Below the pieces are notes generated by a model. That model was given only the letters and a program-made list of their open reading frames with translations, was not told where the DNA came from and did no database searches. This document shows, one piece after another, positions 1 through 7,224 of a stretch of 18,816 nt of DNA (its first letter is position 1; every line of letters starts with the position of its first letter). Source of the DNA: Steroidobacteraceae bacterium (GTDB lineage Bacteria > Pseudomonadota > Gammaproteobacteria > Steroidobacterales > Steroidobacteraceae); contig JAICKZ010000018.1 in NCBI GenBank assembly GCA_025927665.1, positions 1 to 18,816 of the forward strand. Reading direction: 5' to 3'. The translations under genes were made by a program, and so were the position numbers.

Positions 1-1
1 C

Positions 2-496
2 GTATGGTTAAAACATGCCACACCACAAAACATTGTGATTGGCGGCGCAGCGGGCGCCGCACCACCGGTGCTCGGTTGGTGTGCCGTCACCGGTACAGTG
101 CATCCACATGCTCTATTGTTGTTCTTGATTGTTTTCGCCTGGACCCCACCGCATTTTTGGGCGCTGGCCATTGCACGTCGTGATGATTACGCCAAGGTTG
201 GTATTCCTATGTTGCCCGTTGTGTATGGAGTTGAATTCACGCGTTTACACATTTTGCTGTACACCATTATCTTGGTGTTGGTGACGTTACTACCCTTCCT
301 TACACATATGGCAAGCCTGTTGTATTTGATCAGCGCGGTGATACTGGGTATCTGGTTTATGGTTTATGCATTGCGATTGATGTATCGCCCCACAACGCGT
401 CTGCCTATGAAGACCTTTGGATTTTCCATTACTTATTTGTCGTTGTTATTCGCCATGCTGCTAGTGGACCACTATGTTCCACTCACTTGGTCGTAA
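2..496 (+). CDS. ctaB: Protoheme IX farnesyltransferase (heme O synthase), 3' part
   Basis: Transfers a farnesyl group to protoheme IX to make heme O for the terminal oxidase; an integral inner-membrane UbiA-superfamily prenyltransferase. The frame is open from base 2 and begins VWLKHATPQNIVIGGAAGA, the conserved mid-protein segment of CtaB/CyoE, so the N-terminal part, including the first Asp-rich prenyl-diphosphate motif, lies off the window. Also typical are WTPPHFWALAIARRDDYAKVG (second Asp-rich region, about residues 47-67 of the visible part) and IPMLPVVYG, followed by three hydrophobic helices. The TAA stop at 494-496 overlaps the likely ribosome binding site of the next gene, so the two are probably one operon. 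ctaB and cyoE are names for the same family; I cannot see whether cox or cyo genes lie upstream. The internal GTG at 35 is not a real start. Confidence 0.95.
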   Translation, partial: VWLKHATPQNIVIGGAAGAAPPVLGWCAVTGTVHPHALLLFLIVFAWTPPHFWALAIARRDDYAKVGIPMLPVVYGVEFTRLHILLYTIILVLVTLLPFLTHMASLLYLISAVILGIWFMVYALRLMYRPTTRLPMKTFGFSITYLSLLFAMLLVDHYVPLTWS

Positions 497-504
497 GGTT
501 TATT

Positions 505-1680
505 GTGACACGTTCTGGCAACTCATCATTGATGCCTTGGCTAATCACCGGCGTCATCGCAGTGATCGTGTTTGGGTCGTTGTATCCATTCAGCTTGAGT
601 GGACGAAACCCTGGTTTGCTTTCTGCTTTTGGCTATTTAACTTGGGCGCGCGCCAGCCGTACCGATCAAACACTCAATATACTGATGTACGCACCTTTCG
701 GGTTTTGCAGCGTGCTGTGGTTAAAGCGTACCTTTGGCACTACATGGTCGTTATTGTTGTCGTCCATGATGGGTATGTTGTTGTCACTTTCGTTGGAAAT
801 CACACAGGTTTATTTCGAACGCGTACCCAGCTATAGGGATGTGATGATGAATACCGCTGGAACTTTATTGGGTGCTATTTTTGGATTGAGCTGGAGTTCG
901 CTAACCAAGTTAATTGCGCTGCCCGATAATGTGCGATCCCAGCCTGGAGATCGTAATGCTCTGCTATTGGTGTTGCTGTGGATAGTGTGGCGAATGATTG
1001 ATGCATCGTTTCATGTCAATCTGGCACATTTCAAGATGGTCATCTATCCCGTGTTGCATATTGAGATTTCATGGCTGCTGGTATTGAGATACTTGTTGCT
1101 ATGGATGATAGCGTCACTGGCTGTATTAAGCTTTGCGTCCAGGCCTCGTGGCAATGAGGCTTTATTATTCATGATTGGATTGATCATTGTAGGTCGCGTT
1201 TTATTTGTGTCACCGGCGTTTGATTCTTCAGAGCTGTTGGCGTTATTGCTATTGCTACCCGCGCTGATTGCGATCCACGCACTGCGCTGGGTTCCCGCTT
1301 CCATTATTGTTTTATGCGCGCTATTCAGCCTTTATATTTACGATCATGTGCTGCCTATGAGTATTGGCGCGTTCCATGCAAGTTTTGACGTGATTCCTTT
1401 CGTGTCCTGGATACGAAATGGATTTGCAGTTGATACCAATGCCTTACTGCATATGTTGTTTGTCTTTACGGCAATGATATGGCTGCTAAAGGAGTGTGCA
1501 TTATCATTACGTGCATCAGTTGTATTGGTGGTACTCATATTGTTGGGAATTGAAATATTACATTTATGGCAAGTAGGGCGAACAGGCTCTATTACCCGTC
1601 CGGTCTTGGCATTGCTCATGGGATGGTTGATGTTGCTACTGGCCAAGCATCATCGCTCGGCAGTTTCCAAAAATGCCTGA
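505..1680 (+). CDS. VanZ-family polytopic membrane protein with a second VanZ-like half
   Basis: About 391 residues, almost entirely hydrophobic, with roughly nine or ten predicted membrane helices. The N-terminal half carries the VanZ signature: SLYPFSL after helix 1, TDQTLNILMYAPFGF (about residues 53-67), then LEITQVYFERVPSYRDVMMN with conserved Glu, Gln, Arg, Asp and Asn. The C-terminal ~100 residues repeat the pattern weakly: IPF, then DTNALLHM, then an IE...LWQVGRTGSITRPVLALLMG segment, suggesting an internal duplication. VanZ itself gives low-level teicoplanin resistance by an unknown mechanism; most family members have no known role, so none is assigned. I chose GTG at 505 because TAAGG (494-498) sits six bases upstream; TTG 487 and ATG 532 are alternatives. 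It follows ctaB by 8 bases and is probably cotranscribed. Confidence 0.82.
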   Translation: MTRSGNSSLMPWLITGVIAVIVFGSLYPFSLSGRNPGLLSAFGYLTWARASRTDQTLNILMYAPFGFCSVLWLKRTFGTTWSLLLSSMMGMLLSLSLEITQVYFERVPSYRDVMMNTAGTLLGAIFGLSWSSLTKLIALPDNVRSQPGDRNALLLVLLWIVWRMIDASFHVNLAHFKMVIYPVLHIEISWLLVLRYLLLWMIASLAVLSFASRPRGNEALLFMIGLIIVGRVLFVSPAFDSSELLALLLLLPALIAIHALRWVPASIIVLCALFSLYIYDHVLPMSIGAFHASFDVIPFVSWIRNGFAVDTNALLHMLFVFTAMIWLLKECALSLRASVVLVVLILLGIEILHLWQVGRTGSITRPVLALLMGWLMLLLAKHHRSAVSKNA

Positions 1681-1754
1681 TTAAAACACTATTCTTGAGC
1701 GGAACCGCGAGGACATAAGTCGCAGCAAGTATTGGCCAGACATAGTCCACAGGG

Positions 1755-1775
1755 TAAACTACGCCATGTAGTTTA
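1755..1775. repeat. 8-bp inverted repeat downstream of the vanZ-like gene
   Basis: TAAACTAC and GTAGTTTA pair perfectly around the loop GCCAT; a G-T wobble could add one step (1754 with 1776). It lies about 75 bases after the vanZ-like stop. There is no poly-T tract on either side, so intrinsic termination is not supported; a processing or mRNA-end structure is possible. Confidence 0.4.
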
Positions 1776-1911
1776 TACTTGAGTGGAAGTCATATCTGGC
1801 TTTGTTATCCACCACTGCAGAAATTTATTGTTGTAGATTCTCGTTTCGCAGCCATGAGCAATGGTTGAATTGAATTGCAATTGCTCTTAACGATTTGACA
1901 CACCTGACATA

Positions 1912-1917
1912 TATAAT
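1912..1917 (+). promoter_or_regulatory. Possible -10 element for uvrD
   Basis: A perfect TATAAT lies 29 bases upstream of the uvrD ATG. No good -35 stands 16-18 bp upstream; the TTGACA at 1895-1900 is only 11 bp away. Function is inferred from position and consensus only. Confidence 0.35.
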
Positions 1918-1946
1918 TTATCTCAAACATCGGATCTCCTGATTGC

Positions 1947-4130
1947 ATGGATATTTCACATCTCGTTGATAAGTTGAACGACGCACAGCGACAAGCTGTA
2001 ACCGCGCCCATCGGTCCTGCCTTAGTGTTGGCCGGCGCCGGTAGCGGCAAAACACGAGTCTTGACTCATCGGGTTGCGTGGTTGGTTGAAGTTGAGGGAG
2101 TGTCATCACAGGGAATCATGGCGGTGACGTTTACCAATAAGGCCGCAGCAGAAATGCGTGCGCGTATCGAACACATGTTGCACATGTCTACGGCGCCATT
2201 ATGGATTGGCACGTTTCACGGCATTGCACATCGCTTATTACGAATTCATTGGCGCGAAGCAAACTTGCCGCAAGCTTTTCAAATCATGGATGCGGACGAC
2301 CAGCAACGCATGGTCAAAAAAATACTTAAAGCGATGGGCCTTGATGAAGATCGTTGGATACCGAAAGAAGTAGTGTGGTTTATCAATGCGCAAAAGGATG
2401 CGGGCTTGCGCCCCAAACATCTGAAAGATGAAGGCGATATGACTCGTCAGCAAATGATCAAATTATATGCTGCGTATCAAGATGCCTGCGAGCGTGGCGG
2501 CATGGTGGATTTTGCGGAATTGTTATTACGTGTATGTGAACTATTGCGCGATAACTTGGATCTTCAAGCACATTATCGACGTCGTTTTCAACATGTGTTA
2601 GTTGATGAGTTTCAAGATACCAATGCGATTCAATATCAATGGTTGCGGCTACTGGTCGGGCCAGAAGGCAATCCCTTTGTCGTCGGTGATGATGATCAAT
2701 CCATTTATGGTTGGCGCGGTGCCAAAGTAGGTAATCTACTGCAATTCCAAAAAGATTATCCGCGAGTGCAAGTATGTCGGCTGGAACAAAACTATCGCTC
2801 TACTGCCAATATCCTAAATGCTGCCAACAAACTGATTGAAAACAATAATGGCCGCATGGGCAAGAATCTATGGACCAGTGGCAATGATGGCGAGCCTATT
2901 AAATTGTATGCGGCTTACAACGAACGCGACGAAGCGGATTTTGTTGTCAATCGCATTCGCAACTGGGTGGATAAAGGTGGCAAGCGTAGTGAATGCGCCA
3001 TTCTCTATCGCTCCAATGCGCAATCACGCGTATTTGAAGAAGCCATGATCTCAGCTCGCATGCCTTATAAAGTATATGGTGGCTTGCGATTCTTTGAACG
3101 TGCCGAAATCAAGGACGCACTTGCATATATGCGTCTGGTACACAATCGCGGCGATGACGCCTCATTCGAACGCGTGGTGAATTTGCCGACTCGCGGCATT
3201 GGTCAACGCACAATGGACATTGTGCGTGATTATGCACGCGCCAATGCATGCACATTATGGACTGCTGCAGGCGCTTGCTTGCAGACACTGGGCTCCAAAG
3301 GTGGCGTGTCATTGCATGGTTTTATGTTGATGATTGAAAAAATGGATCAAGCCACTCGTGAGTTGCCCTTACATGAGCAGGTTGATCACGTCATTGCTCA
3401 TAGTGGTTTGATTGCTCATTTCAAGAATGACAAGAATGGTGGCGAAGCGCGCATCGAAAACTTGGAAGAATTGGTTAGCGCTGCGCGTGGCTTCAATGCC
3501 GACACCGCAGTTTCAGAAGAAGCAGGTGAGATGACACCGATTGCCGCATTCTTATCACATGCAGTGCTCGAATCGGGCGAAGGTCAAGCGGATGCCGGCG
3601 AAGACTGTGTGCAGATGATGACGTTGCATACCGCGAAGGGTTTGGAATTTCCACTGGTATTCTTATGTGGCATGGAAGAAAACCTGTTTCCACATTCACG
3701 TTCAGTAAACGAACCCACTGGTTTGGAAGAAGAACGTCGCCTTTGTTACGTAGGCATTACGCGTGCAATGAAACAATTGTTTTTGAGTTACGCTGAATCG
3801 CGACGTCTACATGGCGTGGACAATCATTATTCACCATCGCGATTCATTCGTGAAATTCCACCAGAATTGTTGGAAGAGATCAGGCCGCGCATTCAAGTCT
3901 CACGACCCATATACACTCCACAAGCTTACTCGTCTTCGCGAAATAGTAAGCTGATTGAAGAAACACAGAACGGTATTCGTTTAGGTCAGCGCGTAAAGCA
4001 TGGAAAGTTCGGCGATGGTGTGGTGCTTGAAATGGAAGGGCAAGGCACCCATGCACGCGTACAAGTTCGTTTCGAACGACAAGGCACCAAGTGGTTAATG
4101 TTGTCGTTCGCGAATTTAGAAACGATTTGA
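1947..4130 (+). CDS. uvrD: DNA helicase II (UvrD), superfamily 1A 3'-5' helicase
   Basis: ATP-driven 3'-5' DNA helicase acting in nucleotide excision repair (release of UvrC and the incised strand), methyl-directed mismatch repair, and removal of RecA or stalled RNA polymerase. 727 residues against about 720 in E. coli, collinear throughout. Seen: Q motif NDAQRQAV (11-18), Walker A AGAGSGKT (29-36), motif Ia TFTNKAAAEM, motif II DEFQDT (220-225), motif III GDDDQSIYGWRGA (247-259), EQNYRS (280-285), the HTAKGLEFP and YVGITRA motifs, and a C-terminal Tudor-like domain beginning at GQRVKHGKFGDG (about 680), which in UvrD contacts RNA polymerase. That C-terminal domain alone does not exclude PcrA, but similarity to gammaproteobacterial UvrD runs end to end. 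The start is fixed by MDISHLVDKLND matching E. coli MDVSYLLDSLND. The upstream Shine-Dalgarno is weak (GGAT 1932-1935). Confidence 0.97.
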   Translation: MDISHLVDKLNDAQRQAVTAPIGPALVLAGAGSGKTRVLTHRVAWLVEVEGVSSQGIMAVTFTNKAAAEMRARIEHMLHMSTAPLWIGTFHGIAHRLLRIHWREANLPQAFQIMDADDQQRMVKKILKAMGLDEDRWIPKEVVWFINAQKDAGLRPKHLKDEGDMTRQQMIKLYAAYQDACERGGMVDFAELLLRVCELLRDNLDLQAHYRRRFQHVLVDEFQDTNAIQYQWLRLLVGPEGNPFVVGDDDQSIYGWRGAKVGNLLQFQKDYPRVQVCRLEQNYRSTANILNAANKLIENNNGRMGKNLWTSGNDGEPIKLYAAYNERDEADFVVNRIRNWVDKGGKRSECAILYRSNAQSRVFEEAMISARMPYKVYGGLRFFERAEIKDALAYMRLVHNRGDDASFERVVNLPTRGIGQRTMDIVRDYARANACTLWTAAGACLQTLGSKGGVSLHGFMLMIEKMDQATRELPLHEQVDHVIAHSGLIAHFKNDKNGGEARIENLEELVSAARGFNADTAVSEEAGEMTPIAAFLSHAVLESGEGQADAGEDCVQMMTLHTAKGLEFPLVFLCGMEENLFPHSRSVNEPTGLEEERRLCYVGITRAMKQLFLSYAESRRLHGVDNHYSPSRFIREIPPELLEEIRPRIQVSRPIYTPQAYSSSRNSKLIEETQNGIRLGQRVKHGKFGDGVVLEMEGQGTHARVQVRFERQGTKWLMLSFANLETI

Positions 4131-4195
4131 TTTTTCTTTGCGCATTGTAAAGCAGTAGATGCAACCCTGGCGTTCCTTTGTCGCAAGAACAAATA

Positions 4196-4225
4196 TTGAC
4201 GAATTAAAATTATTGAACAGTTAAT
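4196..4225 (+). promoter_or_regulatory. Putative sigma-70 promoter of the 4247 lipoprotein gene
   Basis: TTGACG (4196-4201) matches the -35 consensus at five of six bases, and GTTAAT (4220-4225) 18 bp downstream matches the -10 at four of six. The start codon is 22 bases further on and has a good AGAGGA ribosome binding site (4233-4238). The gap from uvrD is 116 bases, consistent with an independent promoter. Confidence 0.4.
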
Positions 4226-4246
4226 GAATCACAGAGGAATATTAGA

Positions 4247-4810
4247 ATGTACAGAAATTTTAAAATTGCGTTAATTGCATTAAGTATTGCAGCGATATCA
4301 GCTTGTACAATGACTACGCCACGCTATGATTCAGATCCATCGAATGCCATAACTTTAAAAACCCAAGCGCTAACTGCTGTTAAGGTTGGACAAATTACCA
4401 AACAAAGAGGATCGCGAGTCGAATCAGTCTCGATTCGAGGTACCTCCTTGCAATCTGCCAATGGCTCATTTGAAAACTATATTCGCGACGCGCTTGTTGA
4501 TGAACTGGATCATGCCGAATTACTAGATCAAAATTCCACTACGCAAATAGATGGCGTCTTATTACGAAATGAATTAGATGGATCCGGCTTACATAGAGGT
4601 TATGGTGAGATCGAAATGCAATTTACGGTGTCACGTGATCATACGATTCTGTTCGACAAGAAAATCACGGCACAACAAGAGTGGCGTTCGAATGCCTTAG
4701 GAGCGCTGGCTCTCTCCAGAGCGGCCTATAATTACCCTTTAATGATAAAAAAACTACTCGGTAAATTGCTGAAGGATCCTGATTTCATCGTAGCGCTTAA
4801 AAAGAATTAA
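4247..4810 (+). CDS. Predicted outer-envelope lipoprotein of unknown function
   Basis: 187 residues with a short type II signal peptide: MYRNFK, a hydrophobic stretch, then ISAC, so the lipidated cysteine is residue 20. The +2 residue is Thr, not Asp, so transport to the outer membrane by Lol would be expected if Lol rules apply. The mature part alternates short strands and a helix (FENYIRDALVDEL, about 77-89) and ends with a basic helix rich in Lys and Leu. The segment DELDHAELLD...IDGVLLRNELD recalls small periplasmic lipoproteins such as YajG or DUF4136-type proteins, but I do not recognise the family. ATG 4247 has AGAGGA eight bases upstream. The gene is AT-rich (22 of 60 G+C in row 4261-4320). 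It faces another lipoprotein gene across a strong stem-loop. Confidence 0.8.
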   Translation: MYRNFKIALIALSIAAISACTMTTPRYDSDPSNAITLKTQALTAVKVGQITKQRGSRVESVSIRGTSLQSANGSFENYIRDALVDELDHAELLDQNSTTQIDGVLLRNELDGSGLHRGYGEIEMQFTVSRDHTILFDKKITAQQEWRSNALGALALSRAAYNYPLMIKKLLGKLLKDPDFIVALKKN

Positions 4811-4816
4811 TAAGTA

Positions 4817-4854
4817 GACGCCCATCATCACGCACTGGTCTAATGATGGGCGTC
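4817..4854. terminator. Bidirectional stem-loop between convergent lipoprotein genes
   Basis: GACGCCCATCAT (4817-4828) and ATGATGGGCGTC (4843-4854) form a perfect 12-bp, G+C-rich stem with a 14-base loop, starting 6 bases after the stop at 4810 and ending 44 bases before the opposing stop at 4899. There is no uninterrupted T-run on the plus strand; on the minus strand it is followed by a T-rich stretch. Position and stability point to a transcription terminator or 3'-end stabiliser serving both genes. Confidence 0.65.
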
Positions 4855-4898
4855 GTATGCTAAAAGTGTGCGACGAGTTAATATTCGTCAAGCATGGT

Positions 4899-5876
4899 TT
4901 ACAGATAAAGCGACAGCACTCTTGTCGACCAAATCGAATTGGCATCAGTCATTTTTGATAGGCGGTCAAATTCTTGAGTAATGAAAGCTTTTGTTTCGGG
5001 TGTGTTCAAGTCACCGATTGCTTTCACCGCCATATCACGATCTTCGCGTGAAGATGTCGGCTTGCTGTAAATGTCTTTCAATAATTGAAATTCACTGACG
5101 GCGTTCATAGTACCCAATGACGACATCGCCGCTTGCCGAACGTATTCATCAGTATCGCTTGTCAATGATATTAATGTTTTCAAAGCCAACGGATTATTGG
5201 TAAAACCAAGCGCGTAAACATCCAAATATCTATCAGCGGTTCGGTTCTCGGATATTTTTGCAATCAATTGATTCACTGCATCATCGCTGGCGTGATTCTT
5301 ATAAAGCGCGTTGGCAATTTTACTTGAAAACTCTTTTACCGCGATGCTGAGTGGTTGATTAAAAGTGGGTTCGACCACTTCATCAAATGACCAAACGGGT
5401 ACTTTTCCGCGTCTTACAAACGCGGTAATACGCTTCGTGCCACTGCTGGTTTCTAAATCTGCTTTCAAAAAAGTAAAGGTGTAAAATGCACTATACGCAC
5501 TTGATCGATGATTAAGGATATGAAACTGCTTGAGATGAATCTTCGTGGCTCCAGCATCGCCGACTACGGCAGATACTGATAAGCCGCGTGACTTCAATTC
5601 TTCAGTGACAGAATCCGAAAGAAATTTTGGTGGATCAATAAGCTGCCCATTCACTTTCAATGATGCCGGTAGAATGCCACTGCTAAAGGTTGTATCCGAG
5701 CCGCGACGCTCGTCATTGATGGACAATTGTGACACTGACGGTTGATTAACACCCACATACTTCATCCCAGATGGCGCTGGTGATTTTACGTTATAGAACG
5801 ATGGGGCACATGCAGTCATCAGTAGCGAAGCAAGTAACAAGGAACAGGTTAAGAAATAGTGAGCAAGCCGTGACAT
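4899..5876 (-). CDS. Predicted lipoprotein with C-terminal HEAT-like repeats
   Basis: 325 residues. A type II signal peptide (MSRLAHYF, hydrophobic core, LMTAC) puts the lipidated cysteine at residue 23, followed by Ala, so outer-membrane anchoring facing the periplasm is likely. Residues about 40-200 form an alternating strand/helix region with INDERRG and PKFLSDSVTEELKSRGL, resembling YajG-like lipoproteins. Residues about 205-325 look like two or three HEAT-type helical hairpins (ALKTLISLTSDTDEYVRQAA, SLGTMNAVSEFQLLKDIY, DRDMAVKAIGDLNTPETKAF), normally a protein-binding scaffold. An ATG at 5891 would add MEGDL, but AAGGAGA (5881-5887) lies inside that stretch and is correctly spaced for ATG 5876, so I chose the latter. 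Function unknown; a role in envelope assembly is only inference from fold and location. Confidence 0.8.
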   Translation of the reverse strand: MSRLAHYFLTCSLLLASLLMTACAPSFYNVKSPAPSGMKYVGVNQPSVSQLSINDERRGSDTTFSSGILPASLKVNGQLIDPPKFLSDSVTEELKSRGLSVSAVVGDAGATKIHLKQFHILNHRSSAYSAFYTFTFLKADLETSSGTKRITAFVRRGKVPVWSFDEVVEPTFNQPLSIAVKEFSSKIANALYKNHASDDAVNQLIAKISENRTADRYLDVYALGFTNNPLALKTLISLTSDTDEYVRQAAMSSLGTMNAVSEFQLLKDIYSKPTSSREDRDMAVKAIGDLNTPETKAFITQEFDRLSKMTDANSIWSTRVLSLYL

Positions 5877-5960
5877 GAGATCTCCTTCCATCTAAGATGG
5901 TTGTGATAATTAGTATCCAATTCAAGAATATCGTGTCGTCTACATGTCGACAAGGCAAAA

Positions 5961-5978
5961 CTTTAAATAGTCTTTAAA
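5961..5978. repeat. Short direct repeat upstream of the flavoprotein gene
   Basis: CTTTAAA occurs at 5961-5967 and again at 5972-5978, 11 bases apart, in the 157-base divergent spacer between the HEAT lipoprotein and the FMN reductase-like gene. Helical phasing near 10-11 bp would suit a dimeric regulator, but at 7 bp each the repeats may be chance. Confidence 0.2.
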
Positions 5979-6033
5979 AATCGCTTGTATCAGTAATCTA
6001 CGAATATTCCGTATCGACACCTTTATCCAATCC

Positions 6034-6552
6034 GTGACTAATTTATTGGCAATTTCTGGAAGCTTACGTGCGGCATCTCTTAATTCCATGTTATTACGCG
6101 CGCTAATTCGCATTGCACCAAGTGATATACGAATAACACAGTACCTTGATATGGCAAGTTTGCCGCTGTTCAATCCCGATCTTGAAGCTACGCTTCCTGC
6201 TTCGGTAGTTGGATTGCGTGATCAACTTACTGATGTTGACGGTGTGATCATCGCTAGTCCGGAATATGCACATGGTATTAGTGGCGTAATGAAGAATGCA
6301 TTGGACTGGATGGTCAGCAATGAATCTTTTGTCAACAAACCTGTGATGCTTTTGAATGCCTCGCCACGCGCAACGCTTGCACAACAAGCTTTGCGCGAAA
6401 CATTGTTGACGATGTCATCACGAGTGATTGACGCAGCCTATGTTGTTGTACCGATATTAGGGTCGAAGCTGGATGAAAATGAGATAGTAACGCATCCAGA
6501 TATATCGCATACTCTGTTAACTGGATTGCGAACGTTTGTTGCGCAAATCTAG
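6034..6552 (+). CDS. NAD(P)H-dependent FMN reductase family flavoprotein
   Basis: A cytoplasmic flavodoxin-fold oxidoreductase expected to bind FMN and reduce it, or quinones, azo compounds or metal oxyanions, with NAD(P)H. 172 residues, slightly shorter than E. coli ChrR/YieF (188). Seen: the FMN-phosphate loop AISGSLRAASLN (residues 6-17) right after strand 1, and the family signature SPEYAHGISGVMKNALDW (75-92). Helical content near ALAQQALRETLLTM fits the family. The start is GTG 6034, giving the usual TNLLAISGSLR N-terminus; the frame is closed upstream by TAG at 5968, no ATG lies between, and there is no evident Shine-Dalgarno, so initiation may be weak or the start unusual. The physiological substrate cannot be read from sequence. 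It converges with the coiled-coil gene (37-base gap). Confidence 0.88.
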   Translation: MTNLLAISGSLRAASLNSMLLRALIRIAPSDIRITQYLDMASLPLFNPDLEATLPASVVGLRDQLTDVDGVIIASPEYAHGISGVMKNALDWMVSNESFVNKPVMLLNASPRATLAQQALRETLLTMSSRVIDAAYVVVPILGSKLDENEIVTHPDISHTLLTGLRTFVAQI

Positions 6553-6589
6553 AAAAGGAAAATAGCGAGCAAGCTGTTGATGATCGATT

Positions 6590-7099
6590 TTACGGTTGCT
6601 GTTCAGGAACTGTGTAATCAATACTGCCAAAAGTGTCATTGGTCATTTGGATGTGCTGACCAGGTGCAAATACCCAACCTTCTGCTTCACCAATGGACTG
6701 AACGCCATTGCCAGGCAACTGCAAGTTGGCTTCACGATGATGGCTATTGACTGGATTGAAAAATGAAACAGAAAACGAAATAGGTGTGGGCGCGTTATTC
6801 TTGAACAATGCTGCCAATCCCGATCCGACTCGTCGATAGGATAAAGCTACTGGAAAGTTTCTTTGCTCCAGTTCGTTAAGTTTTGCTGCGGTGTCGGATA
6901 GTTCATTTCGTAGATTGGCAATCTGTCGTTGTGCACGTGTGAGTTCGCTCGTCGAAGTCTTGAGCAGCTGATCCAAATGCATGGACTGTCGATACTCATA
7001 GAACGCGCAACCGCCAGCGGCGATGGCAACGATAATTGTTAAGACAACGGTTCGTTCCAATCCACGTGGCTGTTTCGCAGTAGCAATTTGTTCTGTCAT
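6590..7099 (-). CDS. Single-pass membrane protein with coiled coil, unknown function
   Basis: 169 residues. A short basic cytoplasmic N-terminus (TEQIATAKQPRGLERT) precedes one membrane helix (about 17-35, VVLTIIVAIAAGGCAFYEY). Next is a heptad-patterned region about 42-80 (LDQLLKTSTSELTRAQRQIANLRNELS and LNELEQR), then a beta-rich domain of about 80 residues with VSFFNPV and NGVQSIGEAEGWVFAPGQ, presumably periplasmic. I do not recognise the family. An ATG at 7111 is possible, but GGAG (7106-7109) is six bases from ATG 7099, so the latter is chosen. It lies 125 bases after cca on the same strand, with a strong hairpin between, so cotranscription is possible but not shown. Confidence 0.75.
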   Translation of the reverse strand: MTEQIATAKQPRGLERTVVLTIIVAIAAGGCAFYEYRQSMHLDQLLKTSTSELTRAQRQIANLRNELSDTAAKLNELEQRNFPVALSYRRVGSGLAALFKNNAPTPISFSVSFFNPVNSHHREANLQLPGNGVQSIGEAEGWVFAPGQHIQMTNDTFGSIDYTVPEQQP

Positions 7100-7163
7100 G
7101 GCAGACTCCATTACTTCGCTGTAGATACATTAGCCGATAATGCGACTGTTGAAAGCGTTATCG

Positions 7164-7187
7164 CACGCAATACCTTCGTATTGCGTG
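7164..7187. repeat. 10-bp hairpin between cca and the coiled-coil gene
   Basis: CACGCAATAC (7164-7173) and GTATTGCGTG (7178-7187) pair perfectly around a 4-base loop (CTTC on plus, GAAG on minus). It lies 38 bases after the cca stop and 65 bases before the next minus-strand start. No T-run follows on the minus strand, so it is not a canonical terminator; a partial attenuator, processing site or mRNA-stability element would fit. Confidence 0.55.
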
Positions 7188-7224
7188 AAGTAGATTCACA
7201 TTGTTACTTGCCGACATTCACTTA

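Larger units (their letters stand above)
1681..1946. other. Intergenic region between the vanZ-like gene and uvrD
   Basis: A 266-base gap with no credible gene. It holds an 8-bp perfect stem with a 5-base loop (TAAACTAC 1755-1762, GTAGTTTA 1768-1775) that is not followed by a T-run, so it is a weak terminator candidate at best. A TTGACA (1895-1900) and a perfect TATAAT (1912-1917) lie before uvrD but only 11 bp apart, too close to act as a sigma-70 pair; the TATAAT alone may be the -10 of the uvrD promoter. In E. coli uvrD is LexA-regulated; I saw no CTG-N10-CAG LexA box here. Confidence 0.5.

Noticed and set aside
474..836. Open frame overlapping the start of the vanZ-like gene
   Set aside because: Runs in another frame through a clear VanZ-family gene and has no family features.
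505..1680. Glycopeptide resistance gene
   Set aside because: VanZ-domain proteins are common outside resistance clusters and no van genes are nearby.
1895..1917. TTGACA plus TATAAT as a complete uvrD promoter
   Set aside because: Spacing is 11 bp, not the 16-18 bp required; only the -10 element is kept, at low confidence.
4090..4140. Intrinsic terminator at the end of uvrD
   Set aside because: There is a T-rich stretch after the stop, but the only stem is 5 bp and AT-rich, lying within the coding end.
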